Origin: Bergeyella porcorum
GTDB taxonomy: Bacteria; Bacteroidota; Bacteroidia; Flavobacteriales; Weeksellaceae
Direction of reading: 5' to 3'
Length of the DNA: 64,000 nucleotides
Assembly: GCF_042427575.1 (NCBI RefSeq)
Contig: NZ_JBHMFD010000012.1
Location: 244,074 to 308,073 of the forward strand
A model generated the notes under the pieces. That model was given only the letters and a program-made list of their open reading frames with translations. It did not search any database and was not told the DNA's origin. The position numbers were made by a program, and so were the translations under genes. This document shows positions 44,054 to 51,752 of this stretch, piece after piece; position 1 is the first letter of the stretch, and every line of letters starts with the position of its first letter.

Positions 44054-44464
44054 GGACAGATAATGGCAATAGACTATGGTAAAAAGCGTACGGGGATTGC
44101 CGTAACAGATGATATGAAGATTATCGCCAGTGGCTTAGATACCGTAGATACAGCAGGGCTGATGTCTTTTCTGAAAAAATATTTTTCTGAGAACAGCGTT
44201 GAGACCATTGTTGTAGGCTTACCCACAGATTTGAAGGGGAATATGTCCGAAGTAGAAACCGATATACAGAAATTCATTGGGGAGTTTAAAGTGGCATTCC
44301 CAGAGGTTTCTGTAGAGCGTTTGGATGAGAGGTTTACCTCCAAGATGGCATCATTTTTCATCAGTCAAAGCGGTAAAAGCCGTAAAGAAAGACAAGATAA
44401 AGGGCTGATAGATAAAGTAAGTGCCACGATTATTTTACAAAATTTTTTAGAACAAAGATTATGA
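44051..44464 (+). CDS. ruvX: RuvX/YqgF, RNase H-like Holliday junction resolvase homologue
   Basis: A 137-residue RNase H-fold protein, linked to 16S rRNA maturation and Holliday junction processing. Motifs are AIDYGKKRTGIAVTD (first catalytic Asp), IVVGLPTDLKGNMS and RLDERFTSKMA, with a final Asp in DKVSATIILQ. I start at the ATG at 44051, not the in-frame TTG 24 bases upstream, because that TTG precedes the -7 element. The stop overlaps the def start (ATGA), coupling the two. Confidence 0.93.
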   Translation: MGQIMAIDYGKKRTGIAVTDDMKIIASGLDTVDTAGLMSFLKKYFSENSVETIVVGLPTDLKGNMSEVETDIQKFIGEFKVAFPEVSVERLDERFTSKMASFFISQSGKSRKERQDKGLIDKVSATIILQNFLEQRL

Positions 44465-45033
44465 TTTTACCTATTCGTGCCTTTGGCGACCCTGTTTTGA
44501 GAAAGGTAGGGAAGAATATTGATAAAGACTATCCGCAGCTGCCAGAGCTGATAGAGAATATGTTTGAAACTATGGAAGCCGCACACGGCATTGGGCTAGC
44601 AGCTCCACAGATAGGGCTAGATATACGCCTTTTTGTGGTAGATATACGCCCATTGGCAGAAGATGAAGACTATGCAGATATCGCAGAAGAGCTGAAAGAT
44701 TTCAAAAAAGTATTCATCAATGCTAAAATTTTAGAAGAAACAGGCTCGGAATGGAAATTTAACGAAGGGTGCCTTTCTATACCTGATGTGAGAGAGGATG
44801 TGAAGAGAAAAGAAACCATCACCATAGAATATTATGATGAAAATTTTGTGAAACATACCGAAACTTTTTCCGATATTCGTGCCCGTGTGATACAGCACGA
44901 GTATGACCATATCGAGGGAATATTGTTTACGGATTATCTCTCCCCACTGAAGAAGAAGATTGTAAAAGGAAAGCTGGCAAAGATAGCCAATGGTGGGGTT
45001 AGCGTTAGCTACAAAATGAGATTTCCAAAGTAA
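44461..45033 (+). CDS. def: Peptide deformylase
   Basis: A 190-residue metalloenzyme that removes the formyl group from nascent proteins. All three family motifs are intact: GIGLAAPQIG (43-52), EGCLS with the metal-binding Cys (102-106) and QHEYDH with the HExxH metal ligands and catalytic Glu (145-150). It overlaps ruvX by 4 bases. The pairing ruvX-def-DUF5606-mazG continues downstream on the same strand. Confidence 0.96.
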   Translation: MILPIRAFGDPVLRKVGKNIDKDYPQLPELIENMFETMEAAHGIGLAAPQIGLDIRLFVVDIRPLAEDEDYADIAEELKDFKKVFINAKILEETGSEWKFNEGCLSIPDVREDVKRKETITIEYYDENFVKHTETFSDIRARVIQHEYDHIEGILFTDYLSPLKKKIVKGKLAKIANGGVSVSYKMRFPK

Positions 45034-45116
45034 ATTAGTTGTAAAAAATAATATTATCAATACAAATTGGCTCGATATTTAATATAGATAAAGAGCTTTG
45101 AAAAAAAAGAAAAAAT

Positions 45117-45542
45117 ATGCAGTTAGAAAAGATTATTTCAATTTCAGGAAAACCAGGATTATTCCAATTGGTATCACAGCTTAGAAATGGCTTCATTATA
45201 GAAGATGTTACTTCCAAGAAAAAAATAAGCATTGGAAACTCTTCTCAAGTCAGCTTGCTAGACAATATCGCAATGTTTACCTTTGATAAGGAAGTGCCTT
45301 TATTTGAAGTGTTTGAAAACATTGCAAAAGCCTATGATTATAAAGAAACTATTTCGCACAAATCTTCAGATGAGGAACTGAAAGCTTTTATGCTAAAAGT
45401 ATTACCAAACTACGATACCGAAAGAGTTTACACATCGGATATTAAAAAGTTGGCTCAGTGGTACAATATCCTTCAGAAAGCGGGATACATCACACCAGAA
45501 AGCTTTGTGAAAGCAGAAGAAGCTCAGGAAGAAACAAAATAA
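45117..45542 (+). CDS. DUF5606 family protein
   Basis: A 141-residue soluble protein with an N-terminal beta domain (LEKIISISGKPGLFQLVSQLRNGFIIEDV, in part) and a helical C-terminal half (SSDEELKAFMLKVLPNYDTERVYTSDIKKLAQWYNIL, in part). It matches the Bacteroidota DUF5606 family as I recall it, whose members start like this and lie next to def or mazG. Function is unknown. A terminator follows. Confidence 0.8.
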   Translation: MQLEKIISISGKPGLFQLVSQLRNGFIIEDVTSKKKISIGNSSQVSLLDNIAMFTFDKEVPLFEVFENIAKAYDYKETISHKSSDEELKAFMLKVLPNYDTERVYTSDIKKLAQWYNILQKAGYITPESFVKAEEAQEETK

Positions 45543-45563
45543 ATTAAACAGAACATCACACCC

Positions 45564-45608
45564 AACTTTGTCAATGGTTTTTTATCAATTGACAAAGTTT
45601 TTTTATTT
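45564..45608 (+). terminator. Terminator after the DUF5606 gene
   Basis: A 12-bp perfect stem (AACTTTGTCAAT with ATTGACAAAGTT) and 12-base loop are followed by TTTTTT, ending 6 bases before the mazG ATG. Confidence 0.85.
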
Positions 45609-45613
45609 TAAAA

Positions 45614-46396
45614 ATGAATTCTAAACAAGAAAAATTAGAAGCTTTTGGGCGTTTGCTGGATATTATGGATGACCTTAGAGCACAATGCCCTTGGGATAGA
45701 AAGCAAACCTTTCAGTCTTTACGCCACCTTACTTTGGAAGAAGTCTATGAGCTTTCCGATGCATTGTTGGAGGAAGATTTACAAGAAATCAAAAAAGAAT
45801 TGGGAGATGTTTTGCTTCATTTGGTGTTTTATGCTAAAATTGGAGCCGAAAAACAAGCATTTGACATAGCAGATGTAATTAATTCTCTTAATGAAAAACT
45901 GATTTTTCGCCATCCTCATATCTACGGTGATACCGAAGTAAAAGATGAAGAGGAAGTAAAACAAAACTGGGAAAAACTTAAGCTGAAAGAAGGCAATCGC
46001 TCGGTGCTTTCAGGAGTGTCTAAGGGGACACCGAGTATGGTAAAGGCATTTAGAGTACAAGAGAAAGTAAGAGGCGTTGGTTTTGAATTTGATAACGCAG
46101 AAGGAGCTTGGCAAAAAGTGGAGGAAGAGCTGAGAGAGTTTCATTCAGAAACCAATGCGGAGCAGAAAGAAAAAGAGCTGGGCGATGTTTTTTTCTCGTT
46201 GATTAATTATGCTCGCATTTCTGGAATGAACCCCGATACAGCATTAGAGAAAACCAATCTGAAATTCATTGCAAGATTTCAGAAAATGGAAGCAATAGCC
46301 CAAGAAAGAGGACTTTCATTATCGGATTTAAGCATCAATGAGATGGATGCACTTTGGGAAGAAGCCAAACGAATACTAGAAGCGCCTAATTCATAG
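45614..46396 (+). CDS. mazG: MazG, nucleoside triphosphate pyrophosphohydrolase
   Basis: A 260-residue all-alpha NTP pyrophosphohydrolase with the usual two tandem MazG domains. Domain 1 has CPWDRKQTFQSLRHLTLEEVYEL and the EExxE...ELGD metal site (about 45-70). Domain 2 has FDNAEGAWQKVEEELREF and KELGDVFFSLINYAR. It hydrolyses aberrant or signalling nucleotides. The ATG follows the DUF5606 terminator directly, so its promoter must lie at or before that hairpin. The 3' end overlaps convergent algH by 11 bases. Confidence 0.95.
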   Translation: MNSKQEKLEAFGRLLDIMDDLRAQCPWDRKQTFQSLRHLTLEEVYELSDALLEEDLQEIKKELGDVLLHLVFYAKIGAEKQAFDIADVINSLNEKLIFRHPHIYGDTEVKDEEEVKQNWEKLKLKEGNRSVLSGVSKGTPSMVKAFRVQEKVRGVGFEFDNAEGAWQKVEEELREFHSETNAEQKEKELGDVFFSLINYARISGMNPDTALEKTNLKFIARFQKMEAIAQERGLSLSDLSINEMDALWEEAKRILEAPNS

Positions 46397-46934
46397 AAAC
46401 ATCCTCTGGAGTATTGGCCCAGATAAGAAATTGACCGACAAGGTTTTCCATCATCTTTTTCCACAGAGATTGGTGGTGAGATAAGGTGTAATCCAACGGA
46501 TAATGCTCTATAGGAATCCAAAGTTTCCTTGAAATCTCGGACTCCAACTGCTGTGCAGACCAACCTGAGTAGCCTGAAAATAATTTGATATCAGAAATGC
46601 TGAGTCGGTTTTCTAATAACTCTGTAAGGATGGTGAGGATATCTTCCGTGAGGTAATATTGCTCATCTATTTTTAGAGCAAATTCATTAGTAGGCGTGCC
46701 TTTTACAATGATGAAAATTTTATCATTCTCCACAGGACCACCATTGAAAATTTCTATCGGTAAGTCCAATATATTAAGCAGATTAGATTCTATTTCGGTG
46801 TTCTTTTTATTGAGAATGAGACCGAATGCTCCATTTTCATCGTGCTCTATAATTAAAACCACCGAACGCGAAAAAATATCCCCAGAAATATCTGGAGTGG
46901 AAATTAATATTTTACCTTTGTAGGATAAATTCAT
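46386..46934 (-). CDS. YqgE/AlgH family protein
   Basis: A 182-residue protein of the UPF0301 (AlgH/YqgE) family: NLSYKGKILISTPDISGDIFSRSVVLIIEHDENGAFGLILNK (in part), FNGGPVEND, and KLFSGYSGWSAQQLESEI are its signatures. Function is not settled. I chose the ATG at 46934 because the frame upstream offers only a TTG five codons earlier. It overlaps mazG by 11 bases tail to tail and starts only 20 bases from divergent pdxH, so their promoters must overlap. Confidence 0.93.
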   Translation of the reverse strand: MNLSYKGKILISTPDISGDIFSRSVVLIIEHDENGAFGLILNKKNTEIESNLLNILDLPIEIFNGGPVENDKIFIIVKGTPTNEFALKIDEQYYLTEDILTILTELLENRLSISDIKLFSGYSGWSAQQLESEISRKLWIPIEHYPLDYTLSHHQSLWKKMMENLVGQFLIWANTPEDVSMN

Positions 46935-46954
46935 ACCCAAAATTAACAAAAATT

Positions 46955-47599
46955 ATGGAAAACCTGCACGATAATAGAAAAGTTTATGAAAAATTTCAGC
47001 TTATAGAAAGCGAAGTGAAAGCCAATCCAATAGAACAGTTTCGAGATTGGTTTTTAGAAGCCCAAAATACCGCAGGCATTTCGGAAGCCAATGCAATGGC
47101 GATTTCCACATTGGAAGAAGATGGCTGCCCGCGTACCAGAATGGTTTTGCTTAAATCTTACACTTGGGAAGGTTTTATTTTCTATACTAACTATGATAGT
47201 AGAAAAGGGAAAGCCATAGAGCGGACGCATCAGGCGTGTTTGCATTTTTTTTGGCCTCCACTAGAGCGTCAGGTGATTATCAAGGCTCAGCTAGAGCGAT
47301 TGCCAGAAAACCTGAGCGATGGATATTTTTCTGAACGCCCCAAGGGAAGCCAATTAGGAGCATTGGTATCACCACAGAGCAGTGTGATTCCTAATCGTGA
47401 ATTTCTGGAGGAGCAGCTGAAGACCTTGGAGCAGGAGTATGAAAATAAGGCGGTTCCTCGCCCCGAGAATTGGGGTGGATATTTAGCAAGACCTTATGAG
47501 ATAGAATTTTGGCAAGGAAGACCCAACCGCTTGCACGATCGTATTTTGTATCAACTGAATGAGGCGTACGATTGGGAAATATCACGCTTAGCACCATAA
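46955..47599 (+). CDS. pdxH: Pyridoxamine/pyridoxine 5'-phosphate oxidase
   Basis: A 214-residue FMN-dependent flavoprotein that makes pyridoxal 5'-phosphate. Family segments are RTRMVLLKSY and FYTNYDSRKGKA (FMN binding), FFWPPLERQVIIKAQLERL and the C-terminal WGGYLARPYEIEFWQGRPNRLHDR (in part) ending WEISRLAP, the PNPOx signature. Length is standard. It is followed by a nested inverted repeat and no gene for 239 bases. Confidence 0.96.
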   Translation: MENLHDNRKVYEKFQLIESEVKANPIEQFRDWFLEAQNTAGISEANAMAISTLEEDGCPRTRMVLLKSYTWEGFIFYTNYDSRKGKAIERTHQACLHFFWPPLERQVIIKAQLERLPENLSDGYFSERPKGSQLGALVSPQSSVIPNREFLEEQLKTLEQEYENKAVPRPENWGGYLARPYEIEFWQGRPNRLHDRILYQLNEAYDWEISRLAP

Positions 47600-47604
47600 T
47601 AAAA

Positions 47605-47732
47605 AGAGACTGTCAAAAACTTTTCGGCCAGCCACAACGCCAATTTAGGAAGTTGAGTAGGTTCGGAACCTATTTGGGTACGTTCCGAACGGAGCAAGTG
47701 CCGTCCCAGACTTACTCAACTTTCTAAATAAC
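47605..47732. repeat. Nested inverted repeat (possible MITE or structured RNA)
   Basis: An outer stem of 17 bp pairs 47643-47659 (ATTTAGGAAGTTGAGTA) with 47713-47729 (TACTCAACTTTCTAAAT), with one G-T wobble. Inside it, GTTCGGAAC (47661-47669) pairs perfectly with GTTCCGAAC (47682-47690). The left flank GAGACTGTCAAAAAC resembles insertion-sequence ends, but no matching right end is seen. The rest of the gap to 47838 is AT-rich with no gene. Confidence 0.65.
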
Positions 47733-47838
47733 CTATCGCTTTATCTCAAATGTCTTTTTTTCTCCATTTTTTTTCTCATTCCTCTCAATAAGGATTTAAA
47801 ATATATTTCCTAATTTAGCACACTTAATTTATTAAACT

Positions 47839-48699
47839 ATGATTGCTATCGTTGATGGAGGTTCTACAAAGTGCGATTGGGTGATGCTAAACGATGCTGG
47901 GGAAGTGACTTTTACTACCAGTACAGCAGGGTTTAGCCCCAATGTGATAGATACAGAATTAATCCCTTCAGAAATACTGAAAAATGCCGAACTTTCGGAG
48001 CATCGTTTTTCTATAAAGCATTTATTTTTCTACGGTACAGGCTGTGGGGTAGAAGACAACCGAAAGCGTATGAAGACAGCATTTGCCAAGGTGTTTACCA
48101 ACGCTAATATTACCGTGAAAGAAGACCTCACAGCAGCTGCCTATGCCGCCTATAACGGTAGCCCCGCAGTGGTATGCATATTGGGTACAGGGTCTAATTC
48201 TTGCTTTTTTGATGGTGAAACCATCAGAAGAGATTTGCCCTCTTTGGGGTTCCTTATCGGAGATGAAGGAGGGGGATGTGCATTGGGCAAACTTTTGGTA
48301 AAAAACTATTTTATGAAGAAAATGCCAGCCGACTTGCATCAGGAGTTTGCCAACGAATTTCCAATAAGTATTGATGAGTTGATTCAAAATATGTATCACA
48401 ATCCAAGACCCAATGCGTACTTGGCAAGTTTTAGCAAATTTATTCTTCCGAGAAAAAAACATCCATACTTGCAACACCTAGTGTATGAAGAGCTAAAAAA
48501 CTATCTGGAATACCAAGTGCTTCCTTATGAAGAGAGCAAAACTCACGAAATCAATTTTATAGGCTCTATTGCATACTATTATGAGGATATTTTGCGTTCC
48601 GTAGCCGCAGACTTGCACCTGAACATCGGGAAAATCGTACAGCGTCCTATAGATAGCCTTGTAGAGTATCACAGAATTTATATTTTACCCAACCTTTAA
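47839..48699 (+). CDS. N-acetylglucosamine-kinase-like ATPase (BadF/BadG/BcrA/BcrD family)
   Basis: A 286-residue cytoplasmic sugar kinase-like ATPase of the ASKHA fold. Visible parts are the phosphate-1 loop IVDGGSTKCDWVM (4-16), the YGTGCG strand, VCILGTGSNSCFFDG (phosphate-2) and LIGDEGGGCALGKLLV. The family phosphorylates N-acetylglucosamine, often in cell-wall recycling. Substrate specificity is not proven by sequence. maeB begins 18 bases downstream, so the two may be co-transcribed. Confidence 0.87.
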   Translation: MIAIVDGGSTKCDWVMLNDAGEVTFTTSTAGFSPNVIDTELIPSEILKNAELSEHRFSIKHLFFYGTGCGVEDNRKRMKTAFAKVFTNANITVKEDLTAAAYAAYNGSPAVVCILGTGSNSCFFDGETIRRDLPSLGFLIGDEGGGCALGKLLVKNYFMKKMPADLHQEFANEFPISIDELIQNMYHNPRPNAYLASFSKFILPRKKHPYLQHLVYEELKNYLEYQVLPYEESKTHEINFIGSIAYYYEDILRSVAADLHLNIGKIVQRPIDSLVEYHRIYILPNL

Positions 48700-48717
48700 A
48701 AAGAAATTCAATCTATA

Positions 48718-51021
48718 ATGTCAAACAATAATAATCGAGATATAAAACGCTTTAATAAAGCAGCCTTAGACTATCATAAAGCAGAGCCAAAAGGTAAAAT
48801 AGAGGTTATCCCTTCCAAACCACACTCATCGGCAAGGGATTTATCTTTGGCATACTCCCCAGGGGTGGCTATCCCTTGTTTGGAAATAGAAAAAGACCCT
48901 AAAACGGCGTATGATTATACCGGGAAAGGGAACCTTGTAGCGGTAATCTCCAACGGAACTGCCGTACTAGGCTTAGGAGATATAGGGGCAGAGGCGTCTA
49001 AACCCGTGATGGAAGGTAAAGGGCTTTTGTTTAAAATCTTCGCAGATATCAATGTTTTTGATATTGAAATCAATGAAAAAGACCCAGATAAATTTATTGA
49101 AATCGTAAAAGGTATTGCACCCACCTTTGGAGGAATCAATCTGGAAGACATCAAAGCACCAGAGGCATTCTATATAGAACAAAGGCTAAAAGAGGAACTG
49201 AATATCCCTCTAATGCACGATGACCAGCACGGTACAGCCATTATCTCTGCGGCAGCGTTACTCAATGCTTTGGAACTTGCCAATAAGAAAATAGAAGAGG
49301 TGAAGATGGTAGTGAATGGGGCAGGAGCAGCGGCCATAGCGTGTACCAAACTCTATATGGCTCTCGGACTGAAAAAGGAAAATATCCTAATGTGCGATAG
49401 CAAAGGCGTTATCAATACCCAGAGAGAAAACCTTACACCAGAGAAAATAGACTTCATTGCCGATACTCAAATTACAACTTTAGATGAAGCATTGGTGGGA
49501 GCAGATGTATTTGTAGGTTTATCCAAAGGCGATGTGATGACTCCAGAGATGCTCCTTTCTATGGCAGAAAATCCTATTGTATTCGGATTGGCAAATCCCA
49601 CGCCAGAGATAGATTATAATCTAGCGGTACAAACTAGAAAAGATGTGATAATGGCTACGGGAAGGAGTGATTTTCCTAATCAGGTGAATAATGTATTAGG
49701 ATTTCCGTACATCTTCCGTGGTGCTTTGGATGTGCAGTCCACCACCATTAATGAGGAAATGAAATTGGCAGCCGTACACGCCATTGCCAACCTGGCGAAG
49801 GAACCCGTGCCAGAAGCCGTTATTCTAGCCTATAACCTGAAGAACTTGAGCTTTGGAAGAGATTATTTCATTCCAAAACCATTTGATAACCGTTTGATAA
49901 CCAAAGTGTCTATTGCCGTAGCTAAAGCAGCAATGGAAAGTGGCGTAGCAGGAAAACCAATTACAGATTTTGATGAATATGAAAATCAACTTCTGGACAG
50001 AATGGGTAGAGATGAAAAGCTGGTGCGTATGATGCAAAACCGTGCGAAGTCTAACCCTAAACGCGTTACGCTGGGCAACGCCGAAGAATACAATGTGCTG
50101 AAAGCCGCTCAGATTCTATATGAAGAAGGCATTGCCCATCCTATTCTTTTAGGAGAGAAAAAATTCATCAAAGAGCAGATGAAAAAATTCGGTATTGAAC
50201 TGGATGTGCCGATTGTAGATCCTGCGGATGATGACCAAGAGGAAAAACGCCGAGAGTATAGAGAAACCCTTTGGAAACTGAGACAAAGAAAAGGAATGAA
50301 CGAGTATAAAGCCAAAAGATTCGTTCGTCAAAGAGATTATTTCGGTCCTCTAATGCTGAGACACGGTGATACCGATGCACTGGTAGTAGGCTTCTCTAAA
50401 AACTATACTTCTGTGCTTCGCCCTGTATTGCAAGTGATAGATAAGGAAGTAGGTGTAGAGAAAGTAGCTTCTATGATGATGATACTTACCGATAAAAAGC
50501 CAATGTTTTTTGCAGATACTTCAGTGAATGACAATCCATCTGCAGAGGATCTGGTGAATATCGCCAGAATGGCTGAAATCACAGTGAAAAGTTTCGCTAT
50601 CGAACCGCGAATAGCGATGCTGGCTTATGAAAACTTTGCCGCCATCTCTGAAACATCTAAGAAAGTAGCAAAAGCAGTGGAAATCTTGCACGATAAGTAT
50701 CCTAATATGGTAGTAGATGGAGAGATACAGCCAGATTTTGCAATGAATGCAGACCACTTGGCAGATTATCCGTTCTCCAAATTGGGCACCACACCAGCCA
50801 ATGTTTTCATTTTTCCTAATTTAGCCAGTGCTAATATTTCGTATAAAATCATCAGAGGGATGAAAACAGCTCAGGTGATAGGACCTATCCTAATGGGACT
50901 TAGCCAGCCTGTTCACGTATTGCAAATGAGAGCCAGCGTAGATGAAATTGTCAATCTGGCGACCATTGCGGTTTTAGATGCACAGCGAAGAGAAGTACTG
51001 AAGAAAGGTAATCGGAAATAG
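48718..51021 (+). CDS. maeB: NADP-dependent malic enzyme with C-terminal phosphotransacetylase-like domain
   Basis: A 767-residue cytoplasmic enzyme converting malate to pyruvate, CO2 and NADPH. The catalytic half (1-430) has SLAYSPGVAIPC, the GNLVAVISNGTAVLGLGDIG segment, MHDDQHGTAIIS and the Rossmann GAGAAAIACTKLY. Residues about 440-765 form the phosphate acetyl/butyryl transferase-like domain (LGNAEEYNVLKAAQILYEEGIAHPILLG, in part), which is regulatory in MaeB enzymes. Length is normal. The ruvA-sprA pair follows after a repeat tract. Confidence 0.95.
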   Translation: MSNNNNRDIKRFNKAALDYHKAEPKGKIEVIPSKPHSSARDLSLAYSPGVAIPCLEIEKDPKTAYDYTGKGNLVAVISNGTAVLGLGDIGAEASKPVMEGKGLLFKIFADINVFDIEINEKDPDKFIEIVKGIAPTFGGINLEDIKAPEAFYIEQRLKEELNIPLMHDDQHGTAIISAAALLNALELANKKIEEVKMVVNGAGAAAIACTKLYMALGLKKENILMCDSKGVINTQRENLTPEKIDFIADTQITTLDEALVGADVFVGLSKGDVMTPEMLLSMAENPIVFGLANPTPEIDYNLAVQTRKDVIMATGRSDFPNQVNNVLGFPYIFRGALDVQSTTINEEMKLAAVHAIANLAKEPVPEAVILAYNLKNLSFGRDYFIPKPFDNRLITKVSIAVAKAAMESGVAGKPITDFDEYENQLLDRMGRDEKLVRMMQNRAKSNPKRVTLGNAEEYNVLKAAQILYEEGIAHPILLGEKKFIKEQMKKFGIELDVPIVDPADDDQEEKRREYRETLWKLRQRKGMNEYKAKRFVRQRDYFGPLMLRHGDTDALVVGFSKNYTSVLRPVLQVIDKEVGVEKVASMMMILTDKKPMFFADTSVNDNPSAEDLVNIARMAEITVKSFAIEPRIAMLAYENFAAISETSKKVAKAVEILHDKYPNMVVDGEIQPDFAMNADHLADYPFSKLGTTPANVFIFPNLASANISYKIIRGMKTAQVIGPILMGLSQPVHVLQMRASVDEIVNLATIAVLDAQRREVLKKGNRK

Positions 51022-51022
51022 T

Positions 51023-51147
51023 ATAGAGGTTAGAGGTTAGAAGTTAGAAATTAGAGGTTAGAAATTTCGCCTCTATCTATGATAATAGCTCGTACTTTGT
51101 ACATCATACTTTATACTTTGTACATCGTACATTATACATCATACAGT
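51023..51147. repeat. Two repeat tracts: GTTAGA-type and GTACTTTGTACATC-type
   Basis: Positions 51026-51067 are five degenerate units of (A)GAGGTTAGAAATTA. Positions 51089-51145 are alternating GTACTTTGTACATCATACTTTATAC words, related to the 63.85-kb tract and the complement of the 37.1-kb tract. This tract supplies the untranslated leader of ruvA. Confidence 0.7.
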
Positions 51148-51162
51148 AAAAACAACAATAAT

Positions 51163-51747
51163 ATGATATATTCCCTACGCGGTATAGTACAAGAACTCTC
51201 GCCTACTTTTGTGGTAATGGAAGTAGGTGGGGTAGGGTACTATGTGGGCATTAGCTTGCCAACATCTCAGAGGTTAGAAATAGGACAACCTGCATTGCTC
51301 TATACCCAGCCCATCATTCGGGAAGATGCCCATTTGCTTTATGGTTTTTTCGGGAAAGAAGAAAAGGAATTGTTCAACCTGCTGATTAGCGTTAATGGTG
51401 TAGGGCCTGCCTCAGCACTCATTATGCTGTCATCGTTGAGCCATTCTGAAATCAGTTCTGCTATACTTTCTGGAAATGGAGCACTGCTACAGCGGGTAAA
51501 GGGTATCGGTGCAAAAACGGCTGACCGCATCATTGTAGATCTGAGAGATAAGATACAAAAATTCAGTATTGAAGAGCAAAATATTTCTAATCTTGCAAAT
51601 ACTAAAACCAAAGATGAAGCGTTATCTGCTTTGGAAGTCTTGGGTATTTCAAAGAAAATGAGTGAAAAAATTGCAGACAAATTTTTAAAACAAAATCCGG
51701 AGCTTTCCGTGGAAGAATTGGTAAAGTTGATTTTAAAAAACATTTAG
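51163..51747 (+). CDS. ruvA: Holliday junction ATP-dependent DNA helicase subunit RuvA
   Basis: A 194-residue protein that tetramerises on Holliday junctions and loads RuvB. The N-terminal OB domain starts MIYSLRGIVQELSPTFVVMEVGGVGYYVGIS (in part), helix-hairpin-helix motifs are LLISVNGVGPASALIML and LLQRVKGIGAKTADRIIVDL, and the C-terminal RuvB-binding domain begins near 150. An upstream ATG extends the frame by 28 codons but lies in the repeat tract and encodes repeat-derived residues, so the ATG at 51163 is used. sprA follows after 5 bases. Confidence 0.96.
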   Translation: MIYSLRGIVQELSPTFVVMEVGGVGYYVGISLPTSQRLEIGQPALLYTQPIIREDAHLLYGFFGKEEKELFNLLISVNGVGPASALIMLSSLSHSEISSAILSGNGALLQRVKGIGAKTADRIIVDLRDKIQKFSIEEQNISNLANTKTKDEALSALEVLGISKKMSEKIADKFLKQNPELSVEELVKLILKNI

Positions 51748-51752
51748 TCTTA

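Noticed and set aside
47605..47640. Insertion sequence end (GAGACTGTCAAAAAC)
   Set aside because: There is no opposite end, target duplication or transposase fragment, so it is kept only as part of the inverted-repeat element.
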